Positions 8,170-16,728 of a DNA stretch of 64,000 nucleotides are shown here, one piece after another. A model generated the notes under the pieces. That model searched no databases. It was not told the DNA's origin and saw nothing but the letters and a program-made list of their open reading frames with translations. The DNA is taken from assembly GCA_012730045.1 (NCBI GenBank), contig JAAYBR010000111.1, forward strand, positions 29,161 through 93,160, in the 5' to 3' direction. The position numbers and the translations under genes are program-made. Within the stretch, counting starts at the first letter, position 1, and each line of letters begins with the position of its first letter. The stretch comes from Candidatus Hydrogenedentota bacterium. Lineage in GTDB: Bacteria; Hydrogenedentota; Hydrogenedentia; Hydrogenedentales; CAITNO01.

Positions 8170-9729
8170 TCAGTTTTCGGGGACGATGCGCAGCTCGGCC
8201 CAGACGGCCTGCTGGCCCGGCGTGCCGCCGTCCTGGGTGACGCCGAAGTCGTTGTAACCCGGTGTGAGCGCGTCCACGGGGCATTCCCATTGCACCGCCC
8301 GGGCCGTGCCGGGGTATTTTTCGGGGGAGGGATGGTCCGCCGCCGGGGCGCAGGGCCGGCCGTTGAGCGTGGCGTTTATCACGGCGCTGTCCAGGCCGTC
8401 GCGTGCGGCGAGGCCCAGCAGGAGGACGGCCTTTCCCTTTTCCGGCGCGGGACCGATGTTCAGACGGATCGCGCCGCCCGCGGCGGTTTCCAGCGGAAGC
8501 TGCGCGCCGTTGGGAAAGCCGGCGGGAACGGTGTCGCGGAAGGCGGCGACATGGCGCCTCGGCAGCCTCGTGACGGCGTCCCGGTCCATCCCCTTTTCCA
8601 GGAGGATGCGGTAGTCGCTCCCCGACACCGGGATCGTCTCCGAATCCATGAAGTTGAAGAGGTAAATCTGGTCCGCGCCCCGGTGGAAGCACGCGGCGGC
8701 GAAGCCCCGGACCGATTCGAGGTCGTTGGCCAGCGCGCCGCCGCCGGGCCACGCGCGGATGTTGAACTCCAGCCCGGGGGCCAGCACGACATTTTCCGCC
8801 GCGCCGCCCATCTGCGCGCGCCACGCCTCGACGGGGATGTCAAAGTCCGAGGTTGTCCAGAAGGGGCAGGGCACGAGCATGTCTATGAGCCCCTCTTTCG
8901 CCCAGCGCACGCCGTCCATGCCGAGGCCGCGCGCCGCGTCGGGGTCGGCCGGCACGCGCGCGCCGAGCCTTACGGGGTGGCCCCTCCTGGCGGAGGCTTC
9001 CGCGGTGAGCGCGCGCGCCTCGCGCAGGAACGCGCAGAGCAGTTCGGCGCCTTCGGCCTCCCTGCCCGGCGCGAAATGCCAGCCAAAACGCATCCAGTCC
9101 AGTTCCAGCCCGTCGGGGTCGTAGCGTTCCAGCAGTTCGCGGACAAAGGCCAGGGCGTGTTCCCGGACCTCCGGCCGTCCGTAGTCCAGCGCCCGGTCCG
9201 TCCAGCCGGCCCCGCCGGGCACGCGCCGGAACTCCGGGTGTCCCACCCAGAAACTGCTGTGCATGAAATTGTCGGGCTCGTCCACACAGTGCACGTCGTT
9301 CATGCGCATGGACAGCCAGGGCGTGATTCCCTTTTCGCGCGCCCGCGCGATCCACACGGCGTAGGGGTCCAGGCCGCGCTCGTGGAGCAGCCGGGCGTTG
9401 GCGGGCCACCGGCCCCCCGGTTCGTCCGCGCCGGGCATCGTCTGCGTGCCCTCGTCCCAGATGGCGTCGCGGGTGGCGCTGCGGAAACTTGCCCGCATCG
9501 CGTTTGGATTGAGAAACAGGTGGGTGACCCTCGTCCCCGCATACTGGTCCACGAACGCATTCAGCCCCTCCACAGTCATCTGTTCCGGGGGACGGGTGCC
9601 GAAGAAATGGCTGTTGTCCTCGTTGATGACCAGCCCCGGAGCGGGCGTTTCGGCCGCAACGGGGCGGGGCGCGGCGCAAAGAAGAACGGTCAGGGAAAGG
9701 AACACGGCAACGGCGGTTTGCGGACGCAT
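8170..9729 (-). CDS. Secreted glycosidase-like TIM-barrel protein (GHL-type)
   Basis: A 519-residue exported protein. The start at 9729 has an AAGGAGG ribosome binding site, and the protein opens with a signal peptide (MRPQTAVAVFLSLTVLLCAA). The body resembles the hypothetical glycosyl hydrolase barrels of the GHL6/GHL10 type: GLNAFVDQYAGTRVTHLFLN, RAREKGITPWLSMRMNDVH, YDPDGLELDWMRFGWHF (acidic strand end, likely active site) and LIDMLVPCPFWTTSDFDIP. The C-terminal 120 residues look like a beta-sandwich. No SusC/D-type transporter is nearby, so it probably acts alone in the periplasm or outside. The exact substrate and numbered GH family are unknown. It converges with the CBM9-like gene. Confidence 0.6.
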   Translation of the reverse strand: MRPQTAVAVFLSLTVLLCAAPRPVAAETPAPGLVINEDNSHFFGTRPPEQMTVEGLNAFVDQYAGTRVTHLFLNPNAMRASFRSATRDAIWDEGTQTMPGADEPGGRWPANARLLHERGLDPYAVWIARAREKGITPWLSMRMNDVHCVDEPDNFMHSSFWVGHPEFRRVPGGAGWTDRALDYGRPEVREHALAFVRELLERYDPDGLELDWMRFGWHFAPGREAEGAELLCAFLREARALTAEASARRGHPVRLGARVPADPDAARGLGMDGVRWAKEGLIDMLVPCPFWTTSDFDIPVEAWRAQMGGAAENVVLAPGLEFNIRAWPGGGALANDLESVRGFAAACFHRGADQIYLFNFMDSETIPVSGSDYRILLEKGMDRDAVTRLPRRHVAAFRDTVPAGFPNGAQLPLETAAGGAIRLNIGPAPEKGKAVLLLGLAARDGLDSAVINATLNGRPCAPAADHPSPEKYPGTARAVQWECPVDALTPGYNDFGVTQDGGTPGQQAVWAELRIVPEN

Positions 9730-9928
9730 GATGACGCCTCCTTGGGGTGTGCTCTGGGGCCATGGTAGCAGGAAAGCCCCGCGCGAAGCTGTCTGCAATG
9801 ATTTCCTCCCCCGCCCCGCCGGGACTTGTTTGTTATGATTGCGGGGAAGTCCCGCATGTGACGCCGCGCCCCCCCGGGGAAACCGTTTCTCCGGCGGCGC
9901 GGTCCCGCGGGGAAGAAGGAGACATGCC

Positions 9929-10870
9929 ATGTGGACAGCCCTGGCCGTGATGCTGGCGGTGCACGTCGCCGGAGAGACTCCCCTGAAGTCGCTGGAGGAC
10001 ATCCGGATCCGGGACCCGTTTGTGCTGCCGGTGCCGGAGACGGGGTGGTATTACCTGTATGGCACGGGGCGGCCCCTGGGCGAGACGGGCTTTGACGCGT
10101 ACCGAAGCCGGGACCTGAAACAGTGGGAGGGGCCGTTTGCGGTGTTCCGCCCGCCCGCCGGGTTCTGGGGGGTGAAGGATTTCTGGGCGCCGGAGGTGCA
10201 CCGGTACCGGGGGAAGTACTACATGTTTGCCACGTTCCTGCCGAAGGAGCCGGAGCAGCGGGGCACGGGCATCCTGGTGGCGGACACGCCGGAGGGGCCG
10301 TTTGTCCCGCATTCCGACGGCCCGGCCACGCCGCGGGAGGTGCGCGCGCTGGACGGCACGCTGTTCATTGACCCTGACGGCAAGCCGTGGATGGTGTTCT
10401 GCCACGAGTGGGAGCAGATCGTGGACGGGGCCATCTGCGCGATGCGCCTGTCGGAGGATTTGAAGCGGGGCGAGGGCGCGCCGGTGACGCTGTTCCACGC
10501 GTCGCAGGCGGCCTGGGTCGTGCAGATGGGCTTCGGTGCCGGCGAGGGAAAGATCACCGACGGGCCGTGGGTCTGGCGCGAGCCGGACGGGTCGCTGGTG
10601 ACGCTATGGTCGTCCTTCGGTCCCGGGAAGCAGTACGTGACCTCCACCGCGCGCAGCGCCTCAGGGAGCATCACGGGGCCGTGGGTGCCCGCCGCCGAGC
10701 CCTTTTTTCTGGAGGACGGCGGCCACGGCATGTTCTTCGAGACCTTCGACGGGAAGCGCCTGCTGTCCCTCCACCAGCCCAACCGCAAACCGAACGAGCG
10801 GGCGAAGTTCTTCACCCTTGAGACCGGCGGCGGGACAGTCCGCGTGACGGGGCGCCACGAGGCCCCGTGA
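9929..10870 (+). CDS. Glycoside hydrolase family 43-like protein
   Basis: A 313-residue protein with a short signal peptide (MWTALAVMLAVHVAGETP). AAGAAGGAG precedes the ATG at 9929; another ATG at 9924 is out of frame. GH43 five-blade propeller features are visible: IRDPFVLPVPETGWYYLYGT (Asp, the usual general base), FWAPEVHRYRGKYYMF (WAPE in place of the common WAPD), LDGTLFIDPDGKPWMVF and GGHGMFFETFDGKRLL. GH43 enzymes mostly cleave arabinose or xylose side chains and arabinan; the HG dipeptide near the C-terminus is common among arabinan-active members. The catalytic acid was not placed with certainty. The gene is divergent from the barrel protein upstream and could share its control region. 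Confidence 0.75.
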   Translation: MWTALAVMLAVHVAGETPLKSLEDIRIRDPFVLPVPETGWYYLYGTGRPLGETGFDAYRSRDLKQWEGPFAVFRPPAGFWGVKDFWAPEVHRYRGKYYMFATFLPKEPEQRGTGILVADTPEGPFVPHSDGPATPREVRALDGTLFIDPDGKPWMVFCHEWEQIVDGAICAMRLSEDLKRGEGAPVTLFHASQAAWVVQMGFGAGEGKITDGPWVWREPDGSLVTLWSSFGPGKQYVTSTARSASGSITGPWVPAAEPFFLEDGGHGMFFETFDGKRLLSLHQPNRKPNERAKFFTLETGGGTVRVTGRHEAP

Positions 10871-10903
10871 TGCCGGCCCGCTGACGGCGTCCGCCGCCCG
10901 GGG

Positions 10904-13792
10904 TCAGGAAAGGGCGTCCTCTTCCAGCTCCCCCGTGCCGATCAGCTCCAGGATGCGCCCGAAATCGAAGTTGGTCGCCAGTTCCCGGAGCTGGCGGCCC
11001 AGTTCGGCGTCGAATTCCTCCACCTCTCCGACGGCGGCGGAGAGTTCCTTCATGTTCCCGGACTCCATCGCGCGCCGCACCCCCCAGATCATGTTCTCGG
11101 GAACATCCGCAAAGGCCTTCCCCTGCTGCGCTGACGGGGTGGCCGCAACCTCCTTCTTCTCCTCCTCCTCCTCGGAGTAGATGTATTCGACCTCGAGCAG
11201 CCGTCCGAGCAGGTCAAACAGCTTTTCCGGCTGGAAGGGCTTGGTGAGGAACCCCGAGGCCCCCGCGGCCATCACCCGGCCCCGCTGGTCCTCAAAGGCG
11301 CTCGCCGTGATCCCGATGACGGGCACTGCTTTCCCGCCGTCGTGTTCCCGGATGCGGCGGATGGCCTCATAGCCGTCCATCACCGGCATCCGCATGTCCA
11401 TGAGCACGGCATCCGGCCGCTCCTGCTCGAACAGGGCGACGCCCTCCGCCCCCTCATGCGCCTCGAACACCTCGAAGCCCGTCGCGGTCAGGAGGCCGCG
11501 GAGAAACAGCAGGTTGTCCTCGTTGTCGTCCACGCTCAGGATGCGCTTCGGCGCGGTGCCGTCGGCGAGCCGGAGCACCCGCCCCTTCCGATCGGGCGCG
11601 GGGCATTCCTCCGCCGACACGGGCCGCAGGGGCAGTTCGAAGCGGAAACAGGTTCCCGACTCCTCCCCGTCCGACACCGCCAGCTCGCCTCCGAGAATCT
11701 GCACCAGCCGGTGGCTGATGGCCAGCCCCAGGCCAGTCCCGCCGTACAGGCGTCCCGCGTCCCCCTGTTCAAACTCATGGAACAGCCGGGTGCGGTCCTC
11801 CGACGAAAGGCCCGGCCCCGTGTCCTCCACCTCGAAGGCCAGGCGCACCCGCCCGTCCTTGTCCGGTTTTTTGGTTTTACCCGACGCGTTGCTGACCCGG
11901 ATGGTCACCCCGCCGGTCTGGGTGAACTTGACGGCGTTGCCCACAAGGTTCATCAGAACCTGCCGCAGCCGGTTCTCGTCGCCCTCCACATGGTCCGGCA
12001 CCCCGTTCCCGCTGTTGATGACCAGCCACAGCCCCTTGGCCGAGGCGCGGGAAAGGAAGGCGGCCCCCACGTCCCTGATCACGTGATTCAGGGAGAAGGG
12101 GGTCTCCTCGGGCATCACATAGCCCGAGTCTATCTTCGACAGGTCCAGGATGTCGTTCACCAGCGCCAGCAGGTGCTCGCCCGAGCGCTGCAGGGTCTGG
12201 AGAATGTCCGCCTGCCGCGCCGTGAGCTCCGCGTCCCGCTGCAGAATGTAGGTGAAGCCGATGATCGCGTTCAGGGGGGTGCGGATTTCGTGGCTCATGT
12301 TGGCCAGGAACAGGCTCTTGGTCCGGGCGCGCTCCTCCGCCGCCGCCTGGGCGACGCGCGACTCCTCCACCTGCCTTCGGTCGCTCACGTCCTCGACCAG
12401 CACCACCACCGACGACACCTTTCCCCGGCGGGCGAAGTTCGGGATGGCGTTGACACGGACCAGGCGCCTCCCCTGGGCGGTCTCGACCTCCGACTCCCAG
12501 GTCTGGGGGACGCCGTCCTCCAGCACCACGGGAATCCGGCATTCCTTGCACGGCTCCTCGCACGGGGGGATGCGCATCACCTGGTGGCACAGGGCCTTTG
12601 CGGCGTCCTTCGCCGCGGGGAACCATTCGCGCAGGGTGGCGTTGGTGGTCAGCACCTCCATGTGCGCCCCCAGCCGGGCCACGGCCATGGGCAGCGACTC
12701 TGTCAGGGTCCGGTATTCCCGCTCGCTGCGGCGCAGGGCCTCGGTCATGTCCAGCGCCAGGCTCTCCGCCTTCTCGCGCACCTTCTGTTCCTGCATGAAC
12801 AGCAGCACCGTCAGCACGGCGACGAAGACGCCGCACACCAGGATCGCGAGGGGGGTCACGCGGTCCACCCGGCCCTCGAAACGGTCGGTGGTGGCGAAGG
12901 AGAAGGCCCAGGGGCGCCCGTACACATCCACGGTGCGCGATTCCGAAAACATCGCGTCGGGGCGCTGCACATCCCCCCGGCTCGCGTAGATCAGGTTCGA
13001 CGGCGTCTCGACCCCGTTGTCATAGACCTCGTAGCCCGACATTCCCGCCTCGCCCATGTCCCCCCGCACCGCCAAGCCCTCAACACTCATGATCGCCAAG
13101 ACATAGCCCATGGCCGCGGCAACCCGCTCCTCGGGCGTGTCCGTCGGGCGCCCTGAGGCGTAGACCGGGGTAACCATCACCGCCCCCTTGGTGCGGGGTG
13201 GCATTTCCAGCGTCATCAGCGCCGAGATGCGGGTTTCGCCGCTTTCGCGCGCGGCGTCCAGACACCGCCGCCGCTCCTCCTGAAACCGGACATCGCAGCC
13301 CAGCAGCCCCGCCTGCACCTCCGCCGGCTCCGCAAGCGTCACCGGCGCATACTCGTTCCGGTCCCCCTCGGGAAACAGGGCATACTCCGCCAGCCCCCCC
13401 TCGCGCATCCCCGCCACAAAGGCGTCCCGCCCCTCCAGTCCAACCACGGGGCAATAGGCTATCGCCTTGATCCAGGGATACGCCTCCCGCACGCGGCGGG
13501 AGGCCCAGTACTCCCCCCACTTCCCCCCGTCCACCTGCCCGTCCAGCGTGAACACCAGCCCCGCGAAGGCCTTGGACAGCAGGGCGCAGTGGTCCATCCG
13601 CGCGGTCACATCCCCCACCAGGGCACTGTTGTACTCCTGAAAACGGGCCTCCTCCATCACCCTTTGGTTCTGCGTCCAGGCACGCCATCCCCAGAAAAAC
13701 GCCCCCGCCACCGCCAGAATGACCAGGTAGGGAACGGCCTCCCGGGCATACGTCCAGAGCAGGGAAAGCGGCATGACACGGAGACGTCTCAT
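10904..13792 (-). CDS. Hybrid sensor histidine kinase with CHASE, PAS, HisKA, HATPase and REC domains
   Basis: A 962-residue inner-membrane signalling protein. Transmembrane helices at about 19-38 and 315-333 flank a periplasmic CHASE-type ligand domain. A PAS-like domain (about 360-475) has an unusual cluster Cys402-His403, Cys411, Cys415, Cys418. The kinase core has the phosphorylated His501 in NMSHEIRTPLNAIIGF, the N box NLVGNAVKFT (616-625), the G1 box EDTGPGLS and the G2 box GGTGLGLAIS. A receiver domain follows with Asp799 in VLMDMRMPVMDG and a KPF lysine. A tail of about 90 residues with an acidic run ends the protein. No partner response regulator is adjacent. The signal and output are unknown. 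Confidence 0.93.
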   Translation of the reverse strand: MRRLRVMPLSLLWTYAREAVPYLVILAVAGAFFWGWRAWTQNQRVMEEARFQEYNSALVGDVTARMDHCALLSKAFAGLVFTLDGQVDGGKWGEYWASRRVREAYPWIKAIAYCPVVGLEGRDAFVAGMREGGLAEYALFPEGDRNEYAPVTLAEPAEVQAGLLGCDVRFQEERRRCLDAARESGETRISALMTLEMPPRTKGAVMVTPVYASGRPTDTPEERVAAAMGYVLAIMSVEGLAVRGDMGEAGMSGYEVYDNGVETPSNLIYASRGDVQRPDAMFSESRTVDVYGRPWAFSFATTDRFEGRVDRVTPLAILVCGVFVAVLTVLLFMQEQKVREKAESLALDMTEALRRSEREYRTLTESLPMAVARLGAHMEVLTTNATLREWFPAAKDAAKALCHQVMRIPPCEEPCKECRIPVVLEDGVPQTWESEVETAQGRRLVRVNAIPNFARRGKVSSVVVLVEDVSDRRQVEESRVAQAAAEERARTKSLFLANMSHEIRTPLNAIIGFTYILQRDAELTARQADILQTLQRSGEHLLALVNDILDLSKIDSGYVMPEETPFSLNHVIRDVGAAFLSRASAKGLWLVINSGNGVPDHVEGDENRLRQVLMNLVGNAVKFTQTGGVTIRVSNASGKTKKPDKDGRVRLAFEVEDTGPGLSSEDRTRLFHEFEQGDAGRLYGGTGLGLAISHRLVQILGGELAVSDGEESGTCFRFELPLRPVSAEECPAPDRKGRVLRLADGTAPKRILSVDDNEDNLLFLRGLLTATGFEVFEAHEGAEGVALFEQERPDAVLMDMRMPVMDGYEAIRRIREHDGGKAVPVIGITASAFEDQRGRVMAAGASGFLTKPFQPEKLFDLLGRLLEVEYIYSEEEEEKKEVAATPSAQQGKAFADVPENMIWGVRRAMESGNMKELSAAVGEVEEFDAELGRQLRELATNFDFGRILELIGTGELEEDALS

Positions 13793-14075
13793 CGCACTCT
13801 TTCAGCGCGCGCTGCACGGTCTGGTCCGCCCCCGGACATTGCGTGCCGCGCAGCCCGCCAGGTCATATCACTGCGGTTTCTCCCGAACGCCGTCCAACAG
13901 CCGGCACAGGAGGAAAAGCCCCCGCAGCCACTCCGCACCCTCCCCCGCAGTCCTCCTTTACTTGACAACTCCGATCCCGAAAGCCAAGCGCCACGATCAC
14001 ATCCCTTTCTCATGCCCCCCAAGCGGGGGAGATGACCCGCTTTCGGACAGGCTTCATCGCGTACCGTCCCCATTT

Positions 14076-14104
14076 TTGCATATCAACGCCCGGTTGTCAA
14101 TATA
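14076..14104 (+). promoter_or_regulatory. Possible sigma-70 promoter for cinA
   Basis: TTGCAT at 14076-14081 and AATATA at 14099-14104 are 17 bases apart in an AT-rich patch that stands out from the GC-rich surroundings. They lie 133 bases upstream of the cinA start. The rest of the 13793-14236 gap shows no gene. The -10 match is modest, so this is a weak call. Confidence 0.3.
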
Positions 14105-14236
14105 AAACCGGATGCCCGGGTGTCCCCAGCCCCGGCGGACACCTTCCCCGCTTGCGCTCCGGGAGCTCCCTGTGCGAGAGTGGCCGGGGGAAATGGCGGG
14201 GGGGGGAGTGCCTGTTTCACGAAAGAGGGTGGACCC

Positions 14237-15463
14237 ATGCGCGCTGAACTGGTCATGATTGGAACGGAGCTCCTTCTGGGGCAGATTGTGGACACGAACG
14301 CGGCCTTCATGGCGAAGGCCCTCGCCGAGCATGGCATCAACGTGTACTACAAGACGACAGTGGGGGACAACCCGGAGCGGATCGCCTCGGCGCTGACCAT
14401 TGCGCTGTCGCGGGCCGATGTGGTCCTGTGCAGCGGGGGGCTCGGGCCGACGGAAGACGACATCACCAGGGAGTGCGTGGCCGGCGTGCTGGGACGCCCG
14501 CTGGAGTACCACCCGGAGATATATGCGGCCATTGAGGCCCGGTTCGCCCACATGGGCCGGAAGATCACGGAAAACAACAAGCGCCAGGCCATGGTGCCGC
14601 GGGGGGGGGATCCGGTGGAAAACCCCCACGGCACGGCCCCCGGCCTGTATGTGGACGACCCGAGGGGCGTCATTGTCTGCATGCCGGGCGTGCCCAGCGA
14701 GCTTAAACTCATGCTGACGGAGCGGGTCATCCCCCGGCTGTGCTCCCGGTTCGGCATCACCGGCACCCTGCGCTACCGGGTGCTAAGGGTCTGCGGCATG
14801 GGCGAGTCGCGCGTGGACGCCCTGATGGGCGACCTCATCCTCTCGGGCACCAACCCCACCGTGGGGCTGCTGGCCGCCGTGGACGGGGTGACGATCCGCA
14901 TCGCCGCCCGCGCGGAATCGCCGGAGGCGGCGGACGCCCTGATCGCCCCCGTGGCCGCAGAGGCCGCGGCGCGGCTGGGGGGGATCGCCTTTGAGGACCG
15001 GGGGCGCCCCGTCGAGGGCGAAGTGGGCGTCCTGCTCGCGGAGCGGGAATGGACCGTGGCCGTGGCCGACGCCGCCACGGGGGGGGCGGTTTCCCAGCGG
15101 CTCACGGCGGCCGGAGCCGCGTGTTTCGCCGGCGGGGTGGTCCTCCCGCAGGACCGGGCGGTGGCCTGGGCAGGCCGTCCAGCCCTGTCCGATCCCCCGC
15201 CCGCCGCGTCCGGAGATGACCCGCTGGCCCAAACGGCGGTTGAAATGGCCGGCAGGCTTCTGATAGATTACCGGACTGCCTGCGCCTTGTCCGTGGTGGC
15301 GGACCCGGTGGAGAAGAGAACCGCCGGGGCCATCCGCACCCCGCAGGGCTGGAGGCTGTTTGAGTTGGGCCATTACGGGGGCGGCGCGTCGGGGCAGACG
15401 CGTCAGGCCGTAATTGCCTGGGAAAACTTCCGGCGGTTCCTTGTGGGACTGGCCGCCGAGTGA
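14237..15463 (+). CDS. cinA: CinA family protein with degenerate C-terminal domain
   Basis: A 408-residue protein. The start at 14237 follows GAGGGTGG and gives the conserved opening MRAELVMIGTELLLGQIVDT. The N-terminal half is the molybdopterin-binding-like (COG1058) domain, with CSGGLGPTEDDITRE and MPGVPSELKLM, a domain linked to ADP-ribose or CoA pyrophosphatase activity in relatives. The C-terminal half matches the CinA/PncC NMN-deamidase domain in position. However, the usual TxESCTGG motif reads VADAATGG, without the Glu-Ser-Cys, and the central region is shortened. Deamidase activity is therefore doubtful, while the N-domain looks intact. It stands alone, with the RlpA-like gene 260 bases downstream. 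Confidence 0.88.
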   Translation: MRAELVMIGTELLLGQIVDTNAAFMAKALAEHGINVYYKTTVGDNPERIASALTIALSRADVVLCSGGLGPTEDDITRECVAGVLGRPLEYHPEIYAAIEARFAHMGRKITENNKRQAMVPRGGDPVENPHGTAPGLYVDDPRGVIVCMPGVPSELKLMLTERVIPRLCSRFGITGTLRYRVLRVCGMGESRVDALMGDLILSGTNPTVGLLAAVDGVTIRIAARAESPEAADALIAPVAAEAAARLGGIAFEDRGRPVEGEVGVLLAEREWTVAVADAATGGAVSQRLTAAGAACFAGGVVLPQDRAVAWAGRPALSDPPPAASGDDPLAQTAVEMAGRLLIDYRTACALSVVADPVEKRTAGAIRTPQGWRLFELGHYGGGASGQTRQAVIAWENFRRFLVGLAAE

Positions 15464-15722
15464 ATCTCTTGGGCTGAAACGACGCACCCTGTGAAAGGAG
15501 TGTCGGGCGGGAACCTTAGGCAACCCGCACTGTATAGACAGGTCAAACGCCGGACGGTTGTTTCTTGACAGCGCCGACAAAAGGCGCAGTTTCCGCTGTT
15601 CATATGAAACAGCACGGAACAACTCTTGGGGATTCCACGGGAGCCCCAGGGCCGGGGTGGCACCGGGCACGGGCCCGAAGCCCCCTGAACAGGCCGGCGC
15701 AACACAAGGATGACCGGAATTT

Positions 15723-16097
15723 ATGTTTGAGATCATGGCCTTGGTGCTGCTTTCCCAGCAACCCTTTGTTCCGGTGACGGAAGGGGTGGCATCGTTTTAC
15801 ACGACAAAGGAGAGCACCTCCCTCACCGCCTCGGGCGAGCGTCTGCACGACGACATTTACTCGTGCGCCATGCTGGAGGGCACCTTTGGCGACTATTACC
15901 TCGTGGTGGCGGACAACGGGCGCTCCGTGGTCTGCAAACTGAATGACCGCGGACCCTATGTGCCGGGACGGGTCATTGACCTGTCCAAGGCGGCCATGCG
16001 CGAATTGCACACCTCCAAAGGCCTGATCCATGTGAAGGTGTTCTGGCTGGGTTCGGACCCGCCCGCGCGGCGCGGTCCCCCCGCAAAGGGGCGCTGA
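15723..16097 (+). CDS. RlpA-like double-psi beta-barrel protein
   Basis: A 124-residue protein made of little more than one RlpA-type double-psi beta-barrel. Residues about 20-110 carry EGVASFYTTKESTSLTASGE, then NGRSVVCKLNDRGPYVPGR and VIDLSKAAMREL, the standard RlpA signatures including the catalytic Asp of NDRGP. RlpA enzymes act on denuded peptidoglycan glycans at the septum. The N-terminus is only weakly hydrophobic and lacks a clear signal peptide or lipobox, and there is no SPOR domain, so export and location are uncertain. AAGGA lies 12 bases before the ATG; an in-frame ATG at 15735 is an alternative. The 15464-15722 gap has only short palindromes. Confidence 0.82.
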   Translation: MFEIMALVLLSQQPFVPVTEGVASFYTTKESTSLTASGERLHDDIYSCAMLEGTFGDYYLVVADNGRSVVCKLNDRGPYVPGRVIDLSKAAMRELHTSKGLIHVKVFWLGSDPPARRGPPAKGR

Positions 16098-16161
16098 GAC
16101 GCCGCAACCACGCACCGGGGGGCCGGGAGGGGCGCTTCGGATTGCCGTTTTTTCGCGCGGT

Positions 16162-16191
16162 TTGACACCCGCCCCGCCACTCTCCTACAAT
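16162..16191 (+). promoter_or_regulatory. Sigma-70-type promoter for the Smg/DUF494 gene
   Basis: TTGACA at 16162-16167 is a perfect -35 box. TACAAT at 16186-16191 differs from the -10 consensus by one base, with an 18-base spacer. It lies 41 bases upstream of the ATG at 16233, after the end of the RlpA-like gene. That placement makes the Smg/DUF494 gene its own transcription unit. Confidence 0.7.
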
Positions 16192-16232
16192 GTCTTTGGA
16201 GGGGGCCAAGCCCCCTTTTCACGGAGACAGGA

Positions 16233-16694
16233 ATGAAATCGTCCCTTCTTGAAGTCATAGACATGGTCCTGGAGCGGCTGGAAGGCGCCGTGCAGACCGC
16301 CGAAAACGAGTCGTCCATTCGGGTCTGGCTGGCGGGGCAGGGGTACAGCCGGCGGGACATTGACGCAGCCATGCGGATCGTGTTTCCCCAGGGTGGGGAG
16401 GCTGCGGCCCCCCGCGGCATCTCCACCGCGGCCCCCATGCGCCAGCTCGCCCAGTACGAGTTCTCGCGCATCACCCCGGAGGCGCGCAGCGCCCTGGCCC
16501 GCCTGGACATGCATGGCCTGGTCGAACCCCGCGAGCGGGAGTTCCTGATCGAGCGCCTGATGCAGATGGAGGGCGACATAGACCTGGACACGCTGGATTT
16601 TGTGCTGAGCACGGTCTTCTGCACCACGCGGAACGCCGAGTCGCAGAGCACCCTGCTGAGCACCATGGAGGGCTACGGCCCCACCATGCACTGA
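16233..16694 (+). CDS. Smg / DUF494 family protein
   Basis: A 153-residue protein starting MKSSLLEVIDMVLERLE after a GGAGACAGGA ribosome binding site. The C-terminal half matches the DUF494/Smg family: ITPEARSALARLDMHGLV, EREFLIERLMQME, and DIDLDTLDFVLSTVF. The family is small, helical and cytoplasmic; in Proteobacteria it is usually encoded near dprA and def, with no proven function. Here neither neighbour is present and the gene has its own strong promoter. It ends 35 bases from a convergent GH172 gene. Confidence 0.82.
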   Translation: MKSSLLEVIDMVLERLEGAVQTAENESSIRVWLAGQGYSRRDIDAAMRIVFPQGGEAAAPRGISTAAPMRQLAQYEFSRITPEARSALARLDMHGLVEPREREFLIERLMQMEGDIDLDTLDFVLSTVFCTTRNAESQSTLLSTMEGYGPTMH

Positions 16695-16728
16695 CGTCCC
16701 TGCGGCTTCCCCGCCGCCGCGCCGGCCC

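Noticed and set aside
10870..10904. A terminator between GH43 and the histidine kinase
   Set aside because: The convergent gap is 33 bases and GC-rich but has no stem with a T-tract.
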